A DNA stretch of 64,000 bases from Candidatus Protistibacter heckmannii (lineage in GTDB: Bacteria; Pseudomonadota; Gammaproteobacteria; Burkholderiales; Burkholderiaceae), in NCBI GenBank assembly GCA_025050535.1, contig JALBVF010000006.1, forward strand, positions 62,001-126,000, given 5' to 3'. Of this stretch, positions 1 to 8,362 are shown one piece after another. A program made the position numbers and the translations under genes. The stretch's first letter is position 1; each line of letters begins with the position of its first letter. Below the pieces are notes generated by a model, which had not been told where the DNA came from, searched no databases, and saw nothing but the letters and a program-made list of their open reading frames with translations.

Positions 1-194
1 GCCTGAGCGTGGACGCGCAGAAGAAACTTGTCGCGGAAACGGCGGACTTATGGTTTCACAGCCTGGTCATGCTCGCCCATTTCGGTCTCAAACCGGCGGA
101 CGTGCTGGCCGAGCTGGCGCGCCGGGAAGGGCTTTCCGGCTTGGATGAATTTGCCGCCCGCCGGATGCAGGCGAGCGAGAAAAACGGCGGGTAG
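1..194 (+). CDS. hisE: Phosphoribosyl-ATP pyrophosphatase, C-terminal part
   Basis: This is the 3' end of hisE; the 5' part lies outside the window and the reading frame enters at base 3. HisE hydrolyses phosphoribosyl-ATP to phosphoribosyl-AMP and pyrophosphate, the second step of histidine biosynthesis, in the cytoplasm. The visible residues carry the family's helical signature: a conserved E-x-A-D-L-W-F-H stretch, then LAHFGL and the closing [12 protein letters not shown]. The frame is clean to the TAG at 192-194. It is followed closely by a membrane-protein gene, hinT and tatABC, an order familiar from Burkholderiales. Identification rests on this C-terminal motif and on the gene order. 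Confidence 0.9.
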   Translation, partial: LSVDAQKKLVAETADLWFHSLVMLAHFGLKPADVLAELARREGLSGLDEFAARRMQASEKNGG

Positions 195-217
195 GCGTTA
201 CCAACGAGGGTTACGAC

Positions 218-598
218 ATGACCGAATGGACGCTGATCCAACCTGAATCCGGCCCGCAGGGGCAGGACCGCCTGCGCAAGCTCACGCACGTGCTCTACGC
301 GCTGTATGCGCTCGCCTGGCTGACCTTCGGCTCGGCGGCGATCGTCGCGATCATCATCAACTACGTCAAGCGCGAGGACGTGCGCGGCACGCTCTACGAG
401 ACGCATTTCAACTGGCAGATCTGCGCCTTCTGGATCTGCGTTGGCGTGAGCATCGTCGCCGTGCCGCTGATGCTGGTCTGGGTGGGCTTCGTGCTGCTCT
501 GGGCCCTGGGCATCTTGGCGCTCTACCGTATCATCAAGGGCTGGCTGTATCTGAACGACGGTTGCGCCATCGGGCTTCCGTCCGAGGTTTCCATGTAA
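218..598 (+). CDS. DUF4870-like small integral membrane protein
   Basis: A 126-residue protein of unknown function, apparently intact. It has three hydrophobic segments, roughly residues 26-50, 66-88 and 88-106, with a conserved-looking ETHFNWQICAFW stretch between the first two, which is typical of DUF4870-type membrane proteins. It lies 23 bp after hisE and 15 bp before hinT, so the three are probably co-transcribed. In Burkholderiales a protein of this kind commonly sits between hisE and hinT. The start is the ATG at 218; no earlier in-frame start fits the gap to hisE. No enzymatic motif is visible. Confidence 0.85.
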   Translation: MTEWTLIQPESGPQGQDRLRKLTHVLYALYALAWLTFGSAAIVAIIINYVKREDVRGTLYETHFNWQICAFWICVGVSIVAVPLMLVWVGFVLLWALGILALYRIIKGWLYLNDGCAIGLPSEVSM

Positions 599-613
599 GA
601 CCATCGATACATC

Positions 614-964
614 ATGACCACGCATCTCGACTGTATTTTCTGCAAGATCGTCGCCAGCCAGATTCCGAGCCGCAAGGCCTACGAGGACGACGAGCTGCTG
701 GTGTTCCACGACATCAATCCCACCGCGCCGGTGCACCTGCTGGTCGTGCCCAAGGAGCATTTCGAGAACCTGATTTCGGCCAAACCCGATCATGCGGCCC
801 TGCTTGGTAGAATGCAGCTTCTCGCGCCCAGGCTGGCCGCCGAAAACGGCGCTGCCAACGGCTTCCGCACGGTGATCAACAACGGTCCGGATGGCAGGCA
901 GGAGGTGTATCACCTGCATATGCACATCATGGGCGGCGCGCATCCCTGGAAACGGATGGGCTGA
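614..964 (+). CDS. hinT: HIT-family purine nucleoside phosphoramidase
   Basis: A 116-residue, full-length HinT-type protein. The family hydrolyses purine nucleoside phosphoramidates such as AMP-lysine in the cytoplasm. The N-terminus carries the zinc-site-like CIFCKIV motif (residues 7-13). The PTAPVHLLVVPKEH strand is present, and near the C-terminus the histidine triad reads HLHMHIMGG (about residues 99-107), with the catalytic and flanking histidines kept. The gene lies between the DUF4870-like gene and tatA, as in many betaproteobacteria. There is a gap of about 115 bp before tatA that contains an inverted repeat. No lesion is visible. Confidence 0.95.
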   Translation: MTTHLDCIFCKIVASQIPSRKAYEDDELLVFHDINPTAPVHLLVVPKEHFENLISAKPDHAALLGRMQLLAPRLAAENGAANGFRTVINNGPDGRQEVYHLHMHIMGGAHPWKRMG

Positions 965-990
965 GTGGGAAGGCCGCCGCGGCAGATCCA

Positions 991-1016
991 TCCGACAAGT
1001 TGAAGAACTTGTCCGA
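991..1016. repeat. Inverted repeat between hinT and tatA
   Basis: Two 11-bp arms (991-1001 and 1006-1016) are complementary apart from one position and are separated by 4 bases. In RNA this would form a short hairpin just upstream of the tat genes. There is no following T-run, so it is not a classical intrinsic terminator. It may be a processing or attenuation structure, or may have no role. Confidence 0.45.
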
Positions 1017-1079
1017 TGTGTCGACCGGGAATGCGGCGGGAAACGGATTGAGGGCAAGTGGTAGTTTAAGGAGAAGGTA

Positions 1080-1298
1080 ATGGGTTCATTCAGCATTTGG
1101 CACTGGCTGATCGTTCTGGTGATCGTTCTGCTGGTGTTCGGCACGAAAAAGCTGCGCAATCTGGGCGAGGACCTGGGCGGCGCGGTCAGGGGTTTCAAGG
1201 AAGGCATGAAGGACGGTTCGGCCAAGCCCGAGGAAACCAAGGAATTGAGCGGCACCACTGTGGACGTGGAAGCCAAAGAAAAGAGCAAGCAAGGCTAA
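1080..1298 (+). CDS. tatA: Sec-independent protein translocase subunit TatA
   Basis: A 72-residue TatA, the pore-forming subunit that oligomerises to pass folded proteins across the inner membrane. A single N-terminal membrane helix (about residues 5-21) is followed by the [14 protein letters not shown] hinge and amphipathic helix with the invariant FG dipeptide, then GFKEGMKD and a charged tail. A Shine-Dalgarno-like AAGGAGAAGG lies directly upstream of the ATG. It is the first gene of tatABC: tatB starts 9 bp after its stop and tatC overlaps tatB. No lesion is seen. Confidence 0.97.
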   Translation: MGSFSIWHWLIVLVIVLLVFGTKKLRNLGEDLGGAVRGFKEGMKDGSAKPEETKELSGTTVDVEAKEKSKQG

Positions 1299-1307
1299 AG
1301 CGCGTCG

Positions 1308-1814
1308 ATGATCGACCTTGGCATTTCCAAGCTGGCGCTGATCGGCGTGGTGGCGCTGGTCGTGGTGGGGCCCGAGCGCCTGCCGCGGCTGGCGCGTACC
1401 GTGGGCACCCTGTTGGGACGCGCGCAGCGCTACGTCAGCGAAGTGAAGGCCGAGGTTAGCCTCGAGATCGAGCTCGAGGAGCTGCGCAAGATGCGCACCA
1501 GGGTCGAGACCGCGGCGGCCGACATCGAGAAGACCGTTGGCGACGAGATGCGCAAGCTCGAGGATGATTTCAACGAGGCCCGGTCGGATGCGACCTCCGG
1601 CCTGGATGGAAGCTCCAGTTCCGACGGCGGCAACAGCATTGCGCTGCCCGTCGCCAAGACGACGCGCAAGAACTGGCGCGTCAAGCAGTTCGCCATGCCA
1701 CAATGGTACAAGCAGCGCGCGGGCATCCGCTGCAACGCGCTCTCCGGCGCGGCGCGGGTGTGGCGCTATCGCACGCCGGCCGGCAAGGCCGCCGGCAACA
1801 AGACTTTCTTCTGA
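1308..1814 (+). CDS. tatB: Sec-independent protein translocase subunit TatB
   Basis: A 168-residue TatB, which forms the twin-arginine signal receptor together with TatC. The N-terminal helix (about residues 5-21) ends in the diagnostic VVGPERLPRLAR motif. A long charged amphipathic and coiled region (about 40-95) and a basic C-terminal tail (KNWRVKQFAMPQWYK) follow, a tail style seen in Burkholderiales TatB. The ATG lies 9 bp after tatA. The stop TGA at 1812-1814 overlaps the tatC start, so translation is probably coupled. Confidence 0.95.
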   Translation: MIDLGISKLALIGVVALVVVGPERLPRLARTVGTLLGRAQRYVSEVKAEVSLEIELEELRKMRTRVETAAADIEKTVGDEMRKLEDDFNEARSDATSGLDGSSSSDGGNSIALPVAKTTRKNWRVKQFAMPQWYKQRAGIRCNALSGAARVWRYRTPAGKAAGNKTFF

Positions 1815-2575
1815 TGCAGACCGAGAACGCAGACGCCCAGGAAACTTTCATGTCCCACCTGGTCGAGCTGCGCAGCTGCATCGTGCGCGCAGCCGCCGGC
1901 GTGATCATCGTGTTCCTGGCCCTAGTGTATTGGGCGCCGGGGATTTTCCACGTCTTCGCCAAGCCGCTGCTCGACGCGCTGCCCAAAGGCGGGCGCATGA
2001 TCGTCACTGACGTCACCGGCTCTTTCTTCGTGCCGATGAAGGTGACGATGCTGGTGTCCTTCGTGATCGCGCTGCCCTATGTGCTCTATCAGGTGTGGCG
2101 CTTCGTCGCGCCGGGTCTGCATCAGCACGAGAAGCGGCTGGTGCTGCCGCTGGTGGCGAGCAGCTATACGCTCTTCGTCTGCGGTATGGCATTCGCCTAC
2201 TTCCTGGTGTTCCCGACGGTGTTCCGCTTCATGGCGCACTACAACGCGCCGCTGGGCGCGGAGATGTCCACCGACATCGACAACTATCTCAGCTTCGCGA
2301 TGACCACCTTCCTCGCCTTCGGCATCACCTTCGAGGTGCCGGTGGTGGTGATCGTGCTGGTGCGCTTCGGGCTGGTGAGCCTGCAGAAGCTCAAGGAAGT
2401 GCGCCCTTACGTGGTGATGGGCGCCTTTATCATCGCCGCGGTGGTCACGCCGCCCGACGTGCTCTCGCAGCTACTGCTGGCCTTGCCGCTGGTGCTGCTC
2501 TACGAACTGGGCCTGCTGGCCGCCAAGTGGTTCGTCAAGCCGATCGAGAAGGAAGAAGAGGCGCAGGCAGAGTAA
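1814..2575 (+). CDS. tatC: Sec-independent protein translocase subunit TatC
   Basis: TatC, 253 residues, the polytopic core of the Tat translocase that binds the twin-arginine signal peptide. The start ATG at 1814 overlaps the tatB stop (TGATG); an upstream in-frame start would run deep into tatB and is not needed. The N-terminal ETFMSHLVELRS contains the signal-binding HLxELR motif, though the arginine commonly found two residues later is a cysteine here. Six hydrophobic segments follow, with the conserved PGLHQHEKR loop and the FGITFEVPVVV region. The C-terminus is charged (EKEEEAQAE). The gene appears intact and ends the operon. Confidence 0.95.
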   Translation: MQTENADAQETFMSHLVELRSCIVRAAAGVIIVFLALVYWAPGIFHVFAKPLLDALPKGGRMIVTDVTGSFFVPMKVTMLVSFVIALPYVLYQVWRFVAPGLHQHEKRLVLPLVASSYTLFVCGMAFAYFLVFPTVFRFMAHYNAPLGAEMSTDIDNYLSFAMTTFLAFGITFEVPVVVIVLVRFGLVSLQKLKEVRPYVVMGAFIIAAVVTPPDVLSQLLLALPLVLLYELGLLAAKWFVKPIEKEEEAQAE

Positions 2576-2615
2576 CCCTCAGGGCCGGCTCCGCAAGAGC
2601 GGCCCCACCACCTTC

Positions 2616-2636
2616 GCGCCGGCGTTTGCCGGCGCC
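2616..2636 (+). terminator. Possible hairpin terminator after tatC
   Basis: A strong GC stem (GCGCCGGCG / CCGGCGCC around a TTTG-type loop) lies about 40 bp after the tatC stop. A second, weaker GGGCCG...CGGCCC stem precedes it at 2582-2606. Neither has a clear T-tract. The position between tatC and the convergent Sel1 gene suggests a bidirectional transcription barrier. Confidence 0.4.
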
Positions 2637-2656
2637 TCCCGGGCCCATGATGTCGT

Positions 2657-4125
2657 TTATGCCGATGCGGCCAGCGCGGGAACGCCCAAGGCTTCCTCTT
2701 CGCTGAGCCCGGTCGCCGAGAGCATCTTCTCCAGGCGATAGCGACGCTGTTGGTAGTTGCCCTCCGCCGCGGCTGCCGGCGATTCGGATAACGCCCGTAT
2801 TGCCTGCACCAACTCCTTGTCGATCAGCACGAGGTGGCGGCGTGTGCGCGGCAGCCATTGCCGCACGTCGATCACGAGGCAGTGCTCGCGCCGCGCGGCG
2901 TGAAAATCCAGAAGCAGAATCTCCGCCTTGTCCAGGCCGAACTGATTGGTCACCTCGATACGGTATGCGAGCAGGGCCATGTCTTCCATCTGGCCCGCGG
3001 CGCCCGCGTGTTCGGTGAGCCCGCGCCAACGGTTTCCCTCCGCCGGGCCGGCGCTGGCGGTGATGCGCGCGAGCAGCTCGTCCGCCTCGGGCTGCAGGCG
3101 GCGCAGGCGCCACAGCGTTCTGCCCAGCTGGTATTGCGCGCCGGCGTGGCCGAGCTCCGCGGCCTTTTGCAGGCAGACGTCGGATTCGACGATGTCGTAG
3201 CCCGAGAACTGCGGCCGCCGGAAGAGCACCGAAAGCACATGCCAAGCTTATGCCACACCTTGAGCGGCGGCGGCGCGCAGCCATCGCGCCGCCTTCTTGA
3301 AGCTGGCGTTGCGCGTGCCCGCAGCACAGGGCAGCCGGTTGCCCTGCGCATCCATGCAGGCCATCCACAGGGCTAGCCGGAATTGCGCCTCTGGCAGTCC
3401 GGCCGAGGCCGCGTGCCGCAGACTGGCGAGGGCGAGCGCGTGCGCCTTGTCGTCGATGTCCTCGGCCTGTGTGACGCGCTAGAAGTATTCGAGCATGAGC
3501 GGCGCGTCCCTCACGTCGAGTCGCATCTTGCGCAGCAGATCGGGCAGGAGCGGTGCGATGCGTTCGCAGGCATCTTCACCCGATGCGCCCTCCACCGCGC
3601 GAAATGCCAGCCAGCGCGCAGCTTCGCCATCTCCCTTTTGCGCGGCGATGCGCGCGTGATGCAGCGCGAGTTCGGGGTCCGCCTCGGTGATCGATCCGTC
3701 CTGATAGACGCGGACCAGCAGCCAATGCGCGGCGGCCATGCCGGTGGCGGCGAGCTCATGCAGCCATTCGAAGGCGAGCGTGCGCGCATCCGCATACTCT
3801 TCCTGCGCGAGCGCGGGCGCCTCGGCCGCCCAGTGCACGTATCGCCAACGCGCGGTGTCGCTGCCAGCCCCGCCTGACGGTAGCAGCACAGGGCGAATGC
3901 GGGATCGGGATATTGCCGGGCGACGCGCACGGGCACACGCCGGCCGATGAGCATTTGCGCTTCTTCACAATCGGAGCCGGCCTTGCTGAGCCAGAGCAGC
4001 GCGGAGCTGTGATTGGCCGACATGCCGTGCCCGCCGGAGAGGTAGAGCTTGCCGAGCGCCAGCCGCGCCTGCTGCTCTCCGTCGCGGGCCTGCTTGAGCA
4101 GCTTGAGAAATTCGCGGTTCGCCAT
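2657..4125 (-). pseudogene. Sel1/TPR-repeat protein, broken
   Basis: Remnant of one protein of about 480 residues built of Sel1-like helical repeats. Repeat-type text can be read throughout: ARLALGKLYLSGG near the start, ALHHARIAAQKGDGEAARW in the middle, and CLQKAAELGHAGAQYQLGR later. Such proteins usually act as protein-protein scaffolds. Three lesions are visible: a frameshift near 3890, an in-frame TAG at 3479-3481 and an in-frame TAA at 3248-3250. From 3889 down to 2657 the frame is otherwise continuous, so the stops are point changes. It is convergent with tatC, and IS A1 lies about 90 bp upstream of its start. Product function is unknown. Confidence 0.8.
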
Positions 4126-4212
4126 GCTAAGTTTTATAGCACCGGCATTTCCGCGTTTTAGCGGCGCATGTCTGCCTGTCTATATTTGGCTAATGCAAAT
4201 TCACTTTGGTTT

Positions 4213-5174
4213 TATTGATCCGGCAGGAAGAAGTTTTCATGCGGCGTATTTGACGCGGGGATCCTGGAAGTAGGACTTCACGCGTTCGGAATGGGTTTCG
4301 ATGAACGCCATGTGGTTCTTTGCTGCGGCGTGTAATTTGGCCTTTGTTCTGACGGGGACTCGTGTGCTGATGACATGTTTCAGGTCGGCGTTGAGTCGCT
4401 CATCCGGATTGAGCTCCGGGCTGTAGCTTGACAGGTAAAAGACTTCGATGTCGGCTTGATGCTCGGCAAGCCATGCCTTGACCGGCTTGCAGTGATGCAC
4501 GCTGAGGTTGTCGAGGATCAGGAACACTTTCTTGCCCGCGCGCTTGCCATCGGCCACCAGCGCCTCGAAGAACTCGATGAACGCGGTTTCGTCACCCCAG
4601 TGAATCTCGCCACCTTTGGCCTTGGCACGCTTCTCGATGGCCGGATACTCCTGATCGATCCACTGCTTGACAGCCTCCGGTCGCTGTTCGTAAGCGCGCT
4701 TGATCGGCTTTTGCGGCGTGAAACCCCAGCGCTTGAGGTAGTCTCCGACCGCACGTATTGAGAGTCTGACCGCGTATTCCTGTTCGATGAACAGCATGAC
4801 CGCGCCTCGCGTCCAGAGCGCAGATTCCATCTTCAACTGCTCCGGACGTTTGTCGCAGATCGTGCGCCGGATTGCTTCTTCTTGATCCACATTCAGCCGT
4901 CTTCCGTCTCCTGGCGTACGAGCTCGTGGGTGCGGCTTCAGGGCCGCCGCGCCCCCTTCTTCATAGAGATCAATGGCCAGTCGAGCCGCCGGGTAACTCA
5001 GCCCTGTCAACTCCGCGATGGCCATGACTCCGTATCCCTTCCGATGCAACCTCACGACCTGCTTTCGCCTCTCGTGCAGTTGCTCCAGTTTCTGGTATCG
5101 AGCGTCTTCTTTTTCTATGCCAATTCAATGCCAGAAATGATAATAAGCTCAATCTTTATATTGCCGCGTCAATA
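4213..5174 (-). mobile_element. IS630-family element A, copy 1 (internally deleted)
   Basis: Copy A1 is bounded by TA dinucleotides (4213-4214 and 5173-5174), as expected for the TA target of IS630-family elements. Ends read TATTGATCCGGCAGG on one side and, inverted, TATTGACGCGGCAATA on the other. Compared with copies A3 and A4 (1127 bp) it is about 165 bp short. The missing block is internal to the transposase and removes about 55 codons between the GDETA motif and IEFFEALV. The deletion keeps the frame but removes part of the catalytic domain. Confidence 0.9.
4237..5055 (-). pseudogene. IS630-A transposase, internal deletion (copy A1)
   Basis: Transposase of the IS630/mariner DDE superfamily. 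N-terminal helix-turn-helix text (GYGVMAIAELTGLSYPAAR) and the catalytic block LILDNLSVHH with SPELNPDERLN are present. The stretch between the first aspartate motif (HWGDETA) and IEFFEAL is missing, 55 codons relative to copies A2-A4. The start is uncertain: at the position where copy A2 has ATG (GGCATGGAA) this copy has ATA. The GTG at 5055 is the first ordinary start in frame. Of the four copies, only this one keeps proline before the catalytic-region DE (NPDE); A2-A4 read NLDE. Confidence 0.85.
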
Positions 5175-5233
5175 AAAGCCGGCATATTTGTTCGAAGCAT
5201 TTCAAGAATAAATAAGCATTTCCCGTATTTATT

Positions 5234-5818
5234 ATGTTCACGCTTCGATTTATTTTTGCGTCACGCCGGGCATGGCGATTGGCATTTCTCGGCTTCGCGC
5301 TAGCCGTTGGCGCCGCGCCCGCGCATGCGGAGCAGGGCTGGTTCGGCGATTGGCTGGACTCCGCCAAACAGGAAACGCGCACGCTGTGGAACCAGGGTCA
5401 GGAAGACCTCTACGTTCCGCTGCACACGCATCACATGCGCTTCGCCTACGACGCCGACAAGATCAAGGGCTACAACGAGAATCCCTGGGGCATCGGCTAC
5501 GGCCGCGGCATCCAGGACGCCGACAGCCGCTGGCACGGGCTCTATACGATGGCCTTCCTCGATTCATACAACAAGGTCGAGCCGATCGCTGGCTATGGAT
5601 CGCTGTGGCAGTTCGCGCAACTCGGCGACCTGCACCTCCAGGGCGGCTACACCGTCTTCGTCACGGCGCGCCAGGACATCCTGCACTACATGCCGCTGCC
5701 GGGGATATTGCCGCTGGCGGGCGTGAATTATAAAAAGCTCTCGCTGATGACCACCTATATTCCCGGCGGCCGCAACAACGGCAATATGCTGTTCATCTTC
5801 TCGAAATACAGATTCTAG
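5234..5818 (+). CDS. pagP: Lipid A palmitoyltransferase PagP
   Basis: A 194-residue outer-membrane acyltransferase that moves palmitate from phospholipid to lipid A, changing resistance to antimicrobial peptides and immune recognition. A signal peptide (about residues 1-32, AVGAAPAHA cleavage-type end) precedes the mature protein. Active-site features of the family are visible: the histidine in HTHHMRFAYD, the YNENPWGIGYGR strand and the DS pair in FLDSYNK. A final aromatic residue (KYRF) suits a beta-barrel. It is intact, lies directly after IS A1 and is convergent with feoB. The upstream region from 5175 is short and AT-rich and could hold its promoter. Confidence 0.88.
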   Translation: MFTLRFIFASRRAWRLAFLGFALAVGAAPAHAEQGWFGDWLDSAKQETRTLWNQGQEDLYVPLHTHHMRFAYDADKIKGYNENPWGIGYGRGIQDADSRWHGLYTMAFLDSYNKVEPIAGYGSLWQFAQLGDLHLQGGYTVFVTARQDILHYMPLPGILPLAGVNYKKLSLMTTYIPGGRNNGNMLFIFSKYRF

Positions 5819-5850
5819 CGCGGCGCCCTCAGCGGCACCCCGCAGGCGGG

Positions 5851-6062
5851 CTACTTCACCTTGCGGAAGATCCGGACCGTCTTGATCTCGGGGCTGGACT
5901 TGCTCTTGTCCGAACCGTTCCCACTGTTTCCACCGTCTCCGCAAGCCTCGCAGCTCGCGCTTGCCTTGGCGTTCTTCCCGCGTAGCGCTTCCACACCGCG
6001 AAGAAGGCCCAAGCGACGATGGCCAGGGCGATGAGGTTCTGCAGCCAGACGGGCATGGTCAT
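5851..6062 (-). pseudogene. Small single-span protein after feoB (DUF6587-like), frameshifted
   Basis: A short gene whose ATG at 6062 overlaps the feoB stop (ATGA). The N-terminus MTMPVWLQNLIALAIVAWA is one membrane span followed by WKRYAGR. After about residue 26 the frame shifts by one base. In the neighbouring frame the protein continues with a cysteine-containing glycine-rich stretch (CEACGDGGNSGNG) and ends KTVRIFRKVK at the TAG at 5851-5853. Small proteins with this layout (one helix, then a Cys/Gly tail) commonly follow feoB in betaproteobacteria and are presumed to assist iron transport. The frameshift is near 5975. Confidence 0.65.
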
Positions 6063-7972
6063 CCTCCCAGCAGCGCGCGGCTGATCTGATAGGTGGAAAA
6101 GGAAGCGAAGTAGGCCAGGGCGAACATATAGCCGGCCATGGCGAGCACGGGCCTCCAGGAATTGGTCTCGCGGCGCACGACCATCAGCGTGGACACGCAC
6201 TGCGGCGCGAACACGTACCAGGCCAGCAGCGAGAGCGCAGTGGGCAGTCTCCAGGTCGCGGCGAGCATGGGCGAGAGCGCGGTGGAGAGCTGGTCGCCGG
6301 TGGCGGAGAGCGCGTAGACGGTGCCCAGCGCGCCGACCGCGACCTCGCGCGCAGCCAGGCCGGGGATCAGCGCGATGGAAATCTGCCAGTTGAAGCCGAT
6401 GGGCTCGAACACGTGTTCGAGCAGCGCACCCAGGCGGCCGGTGAGGCTGTATTGGATGGCCGGCCCCGTCGCGCCGTCGGGCGGCGCGGGGAAGCTGGAG
6501 AGGAACCAGAGCACGATCATCAGCGCGAGGATGATGGTGCCCACGCGTCTCACGAAGATCTTGATGCGCTCCCACAGGCCGGTGGCGAGATTGCGCGGAT
6601 TGGGCCAGTGGTAATTGGGAAGCTCGAGCATCAGCGGCAGATAGTGGCCGCGGTTGAGCGTTTTCTTCATCACCCAGGTGACCGCCATGGCTGAAAGGAT
6701 GCCGGCGAGGTAGAGCGTGAAGAGCACCAGGCCCTGGAGGTTGAAGATCCACACCGCGCGGTCGGGGATGAAGGCGCCGATGATCAGCGCATACACCGGC
6801 AGCCGCGCCGAGCAGGTCATCAGCGGCGCGATCATGATGGTCATCAGGCGCGCGCGCGGATTGGGAATCGTGCGCGTGGCCATGATGCCGGGAATCGCGC
6901 AGGCGAAACTGGAGAGGAGCGGAATGAAGGAGCGGCCCGAGAGGCCCACGCTGCCCATCAGCCGGTCGAGCAGGAAGGCGGCGCGCGGCAGATAGCCCGA
7001 ATCCTCGAGTGAGAGGATGAACAGGAAGAGGATCAGGATCTGCGGCAGGAAGACCAGCACGCTGCCCGCGCCGGCGATCACGCCGTCCACCAGCAGGCTG
7101 CGCAGCAATCCGTCGGGCATGGCGCCGCGCAGCAGTTCGCCCGCGGACTGCACACCGCCGGCGATCCATTCCATGGGCAGCCGCGACCAGCTGAACACCG
7201 CCTGGAAGATCAGGAAGAGCACGGTGGTGAGAATCACATAGCCGATCACCGGCTTCAGCAGCACGGCGTCGAGCCGGTCGCGCGCGGTGCGCGCCACGCC
7301 GGGTTCGGCGACCACGGCGGCGAGGATGCGGCGCACTTCGCGCTGCGTGGTTTCGATGTCGGCGGCGCCGGCCTCGGCGAGCGCGGGATCGGCATAGGCG
7401 CGGCCATCGTTCGCCGCGCCCTGCTGCGCATGTTCGATCGCCATGCGGTCGAGCTGCGCGATGAGCGCCGCGCCGCCGCCGGGCTTGACCGCCATGGTTT
7501 CGATCACCGGGATGCCGAGTTCAGCCTCGAGCTTGGCGACGTCGATGCGCAGCCCGCGCCACGCAGCCATGTCCATCATGTTCAGCGCCAGGATCGTCGG
7601 CCGCTTCAGGCGCAGCACTTCGAGCATGAGGCGCAGGTTCAGGCGCAGATTGGTGGCGTCGGCCACGAGCACGATCAGGTCGGGCGTGCGCTCGTCCTCG
7701 CGCTGGCCGAAGAGCACGTCGCGGGTGACAGCCTCGTCGGGCGCGATCGCATTCAGGCTGTAGGCGCCGGGCAGGTCCACCACCTGGTAGGCGCGGCCCG
7801 AGGGCGAGGTGAAATGGCCTTCCTTTCGCTCGACGGTGACGCCGGCGTAGTTGGCCACCTTCTGGTGTGCGCCGGTGAGGCGGTTGAACAGCGCCGTTTT
7901 TCCGCAGTTCGGATTGCCGACCAGGGCGAGGAAGAAGGGCTGCTCGGGGGAGCGGGTCTGCGGGAGGCTCAT
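6059..7972 (-). CDS. feoB: Ferrous iron transporter FeoB
   Basis: FeoB, 637 residues, the inner-membrane Fe(II) permease with a cytoplasmic GTPase domain. The start chosen is the ATG at 7972, which gives MSLPQTRSPEQP followed at once by the G1 loop GNPNCGKTALFN. The G3 motif DLPGAYSL and G4 motif NMMD are in place. The C-terminal half has multiple membrane segments with the Gate-type motifs SFACAIPGIMATR and CSARLPVYALI. It is slightly shorter than enteric FeoB, as is usual for betaproteobacteria. It lies 37 bp after feoA and overlaps the small downstream gene. No lesion is visible. Confidence 0.96.
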   Translation of the reverse strand: MSLPQTRSPEQPFFLALVGNPNCGKTALFNRLTGAHQKVANYAGVTVERKEGHFTSPSGRAYQVVDLPGAYSLNAIAPDEAVTRDVLFGQREDERTPDLIVLVADATNLRLNLRLMLEVLRLKRPTILALNMMDMAAWRGLRIDVAKLEAELGIPVIETMAVKPGGGAALIAQLDRMAIEHAQQGAANDGRAYADPALAEAGAADIETTQREVRRILAAVVAEPGVARTARDRLDAVLLKPVIGYVILTTVLFLIFQAVFSWSRLPMEWIAGGVQSAGELLRGAMPDGLLRSLLVDGVIAGAGSVLVFLPQILILFLFILSLEDSGYLPRAAFLLDRLMGSVGLSGRSFIPLLSSFACAIPGIMATRTIPNPRARLMTIMIAPLMTCSARLPVYALIIGAFIPDRAVWIFNLQGLVLFTLYLAGILSAMAVTWVMKKTLNRGHYLPLMLELPNYHWPNPRNLATGLWERIKIFVRRVGTIILALMIVLWFLSSFPAPPDGATGPAIQYSLTGRLGALLEHVFEPIGFNWQISIALIPGLAAREVAVGALGTVYALSATGDQLSTALSPMLAATWRLPTALSLLAWYVFAPQCVSTLMVVRRETNSWRPVLAMAGYMFALAYFASFSTYQISRALLGG

Positions 7973-8009
7973 TGCTTGACTGCCTTGGCCGCCGTGCGCG
8001 GCCGGAATT

Positions 8010-8306
8010 TCATTCGTGGTCCTGGGGCGCGGTGGTCCGCACCATGGCCGCCTCGTGGCGGCGCAGGGCGAAGGTCGTATTGCCAAGGCGCACCGCGATC
8101 GGATCGCCGCCGGGGAAGGATTCGGCCACCACCTGGATGGGTTCGCCGGGCACGAAGCCCAGCTCCATCAGGCGCGTGCGCAGCGCGAGCTGATCGGCGC
8201 TGCCGCTCTCGGCCATGCCGACGACGGTGGCACGCTGGCCCTTCCTCAGCAGACCGAGGTGATGGGCGCTCGCGGAAAGATCGGTATCCTTGAAATCCTT
8301 GAACAT
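8010..8306 (-). CDS. feoA: Ferrous iron transport accessory protein FeoA
   Basis: FeoA, 98 residues, an SH3-like small cytoplasmic protein needed for FeoB activity. Features include LRKGQRATVVGM at the N-terminal strand, RLMELGFVPGEPIQVV in the middle and a C-terminal beta segment ending RLGNTTFALRRHEA. It is the first gene of the feo operon on the minus strand. A Fur-type operator lies about 40-55 bp upstream of its ATG, consistent with iron repression. IS B1 begins at the outer edge of that operator, so the original upstream promoter sequence has been replaced. Confidence 0.95.
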   Translation of the reverse strand: MFKDFKDTDLSASAHHLGLLRKGQRATVVGMAESGSADQLALRTRLMELGFVPGEPIQVVAESFPGGDPIAVRLGNTTFALRRHEAAMVRTTAPQDHE

Positions 8307-8343
8307 GGCGTGGTTCCGTTGTGCTCAATGCTACCACGCAAAT

Positions 8344-8362
8344 AATAATCGTTATCATTATT
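8344..8362 (-). promoter_or_regulatory. Fur-box operator of feoAB
   Basis: On the minus strand this 19-bp site matches 15 of 19 positions of the classical Fur consensus GATAATGATAATCATTATC. It lies just upstream of feoA in an otherwise GC-rich sequence. The last few bases toward the far side are also the first bases of IS B1 (TA at 8359-8360). Iron-dependent repression of feoAB by Fur is inferred from this match and from known feo regulation. Confidence 0.75.
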
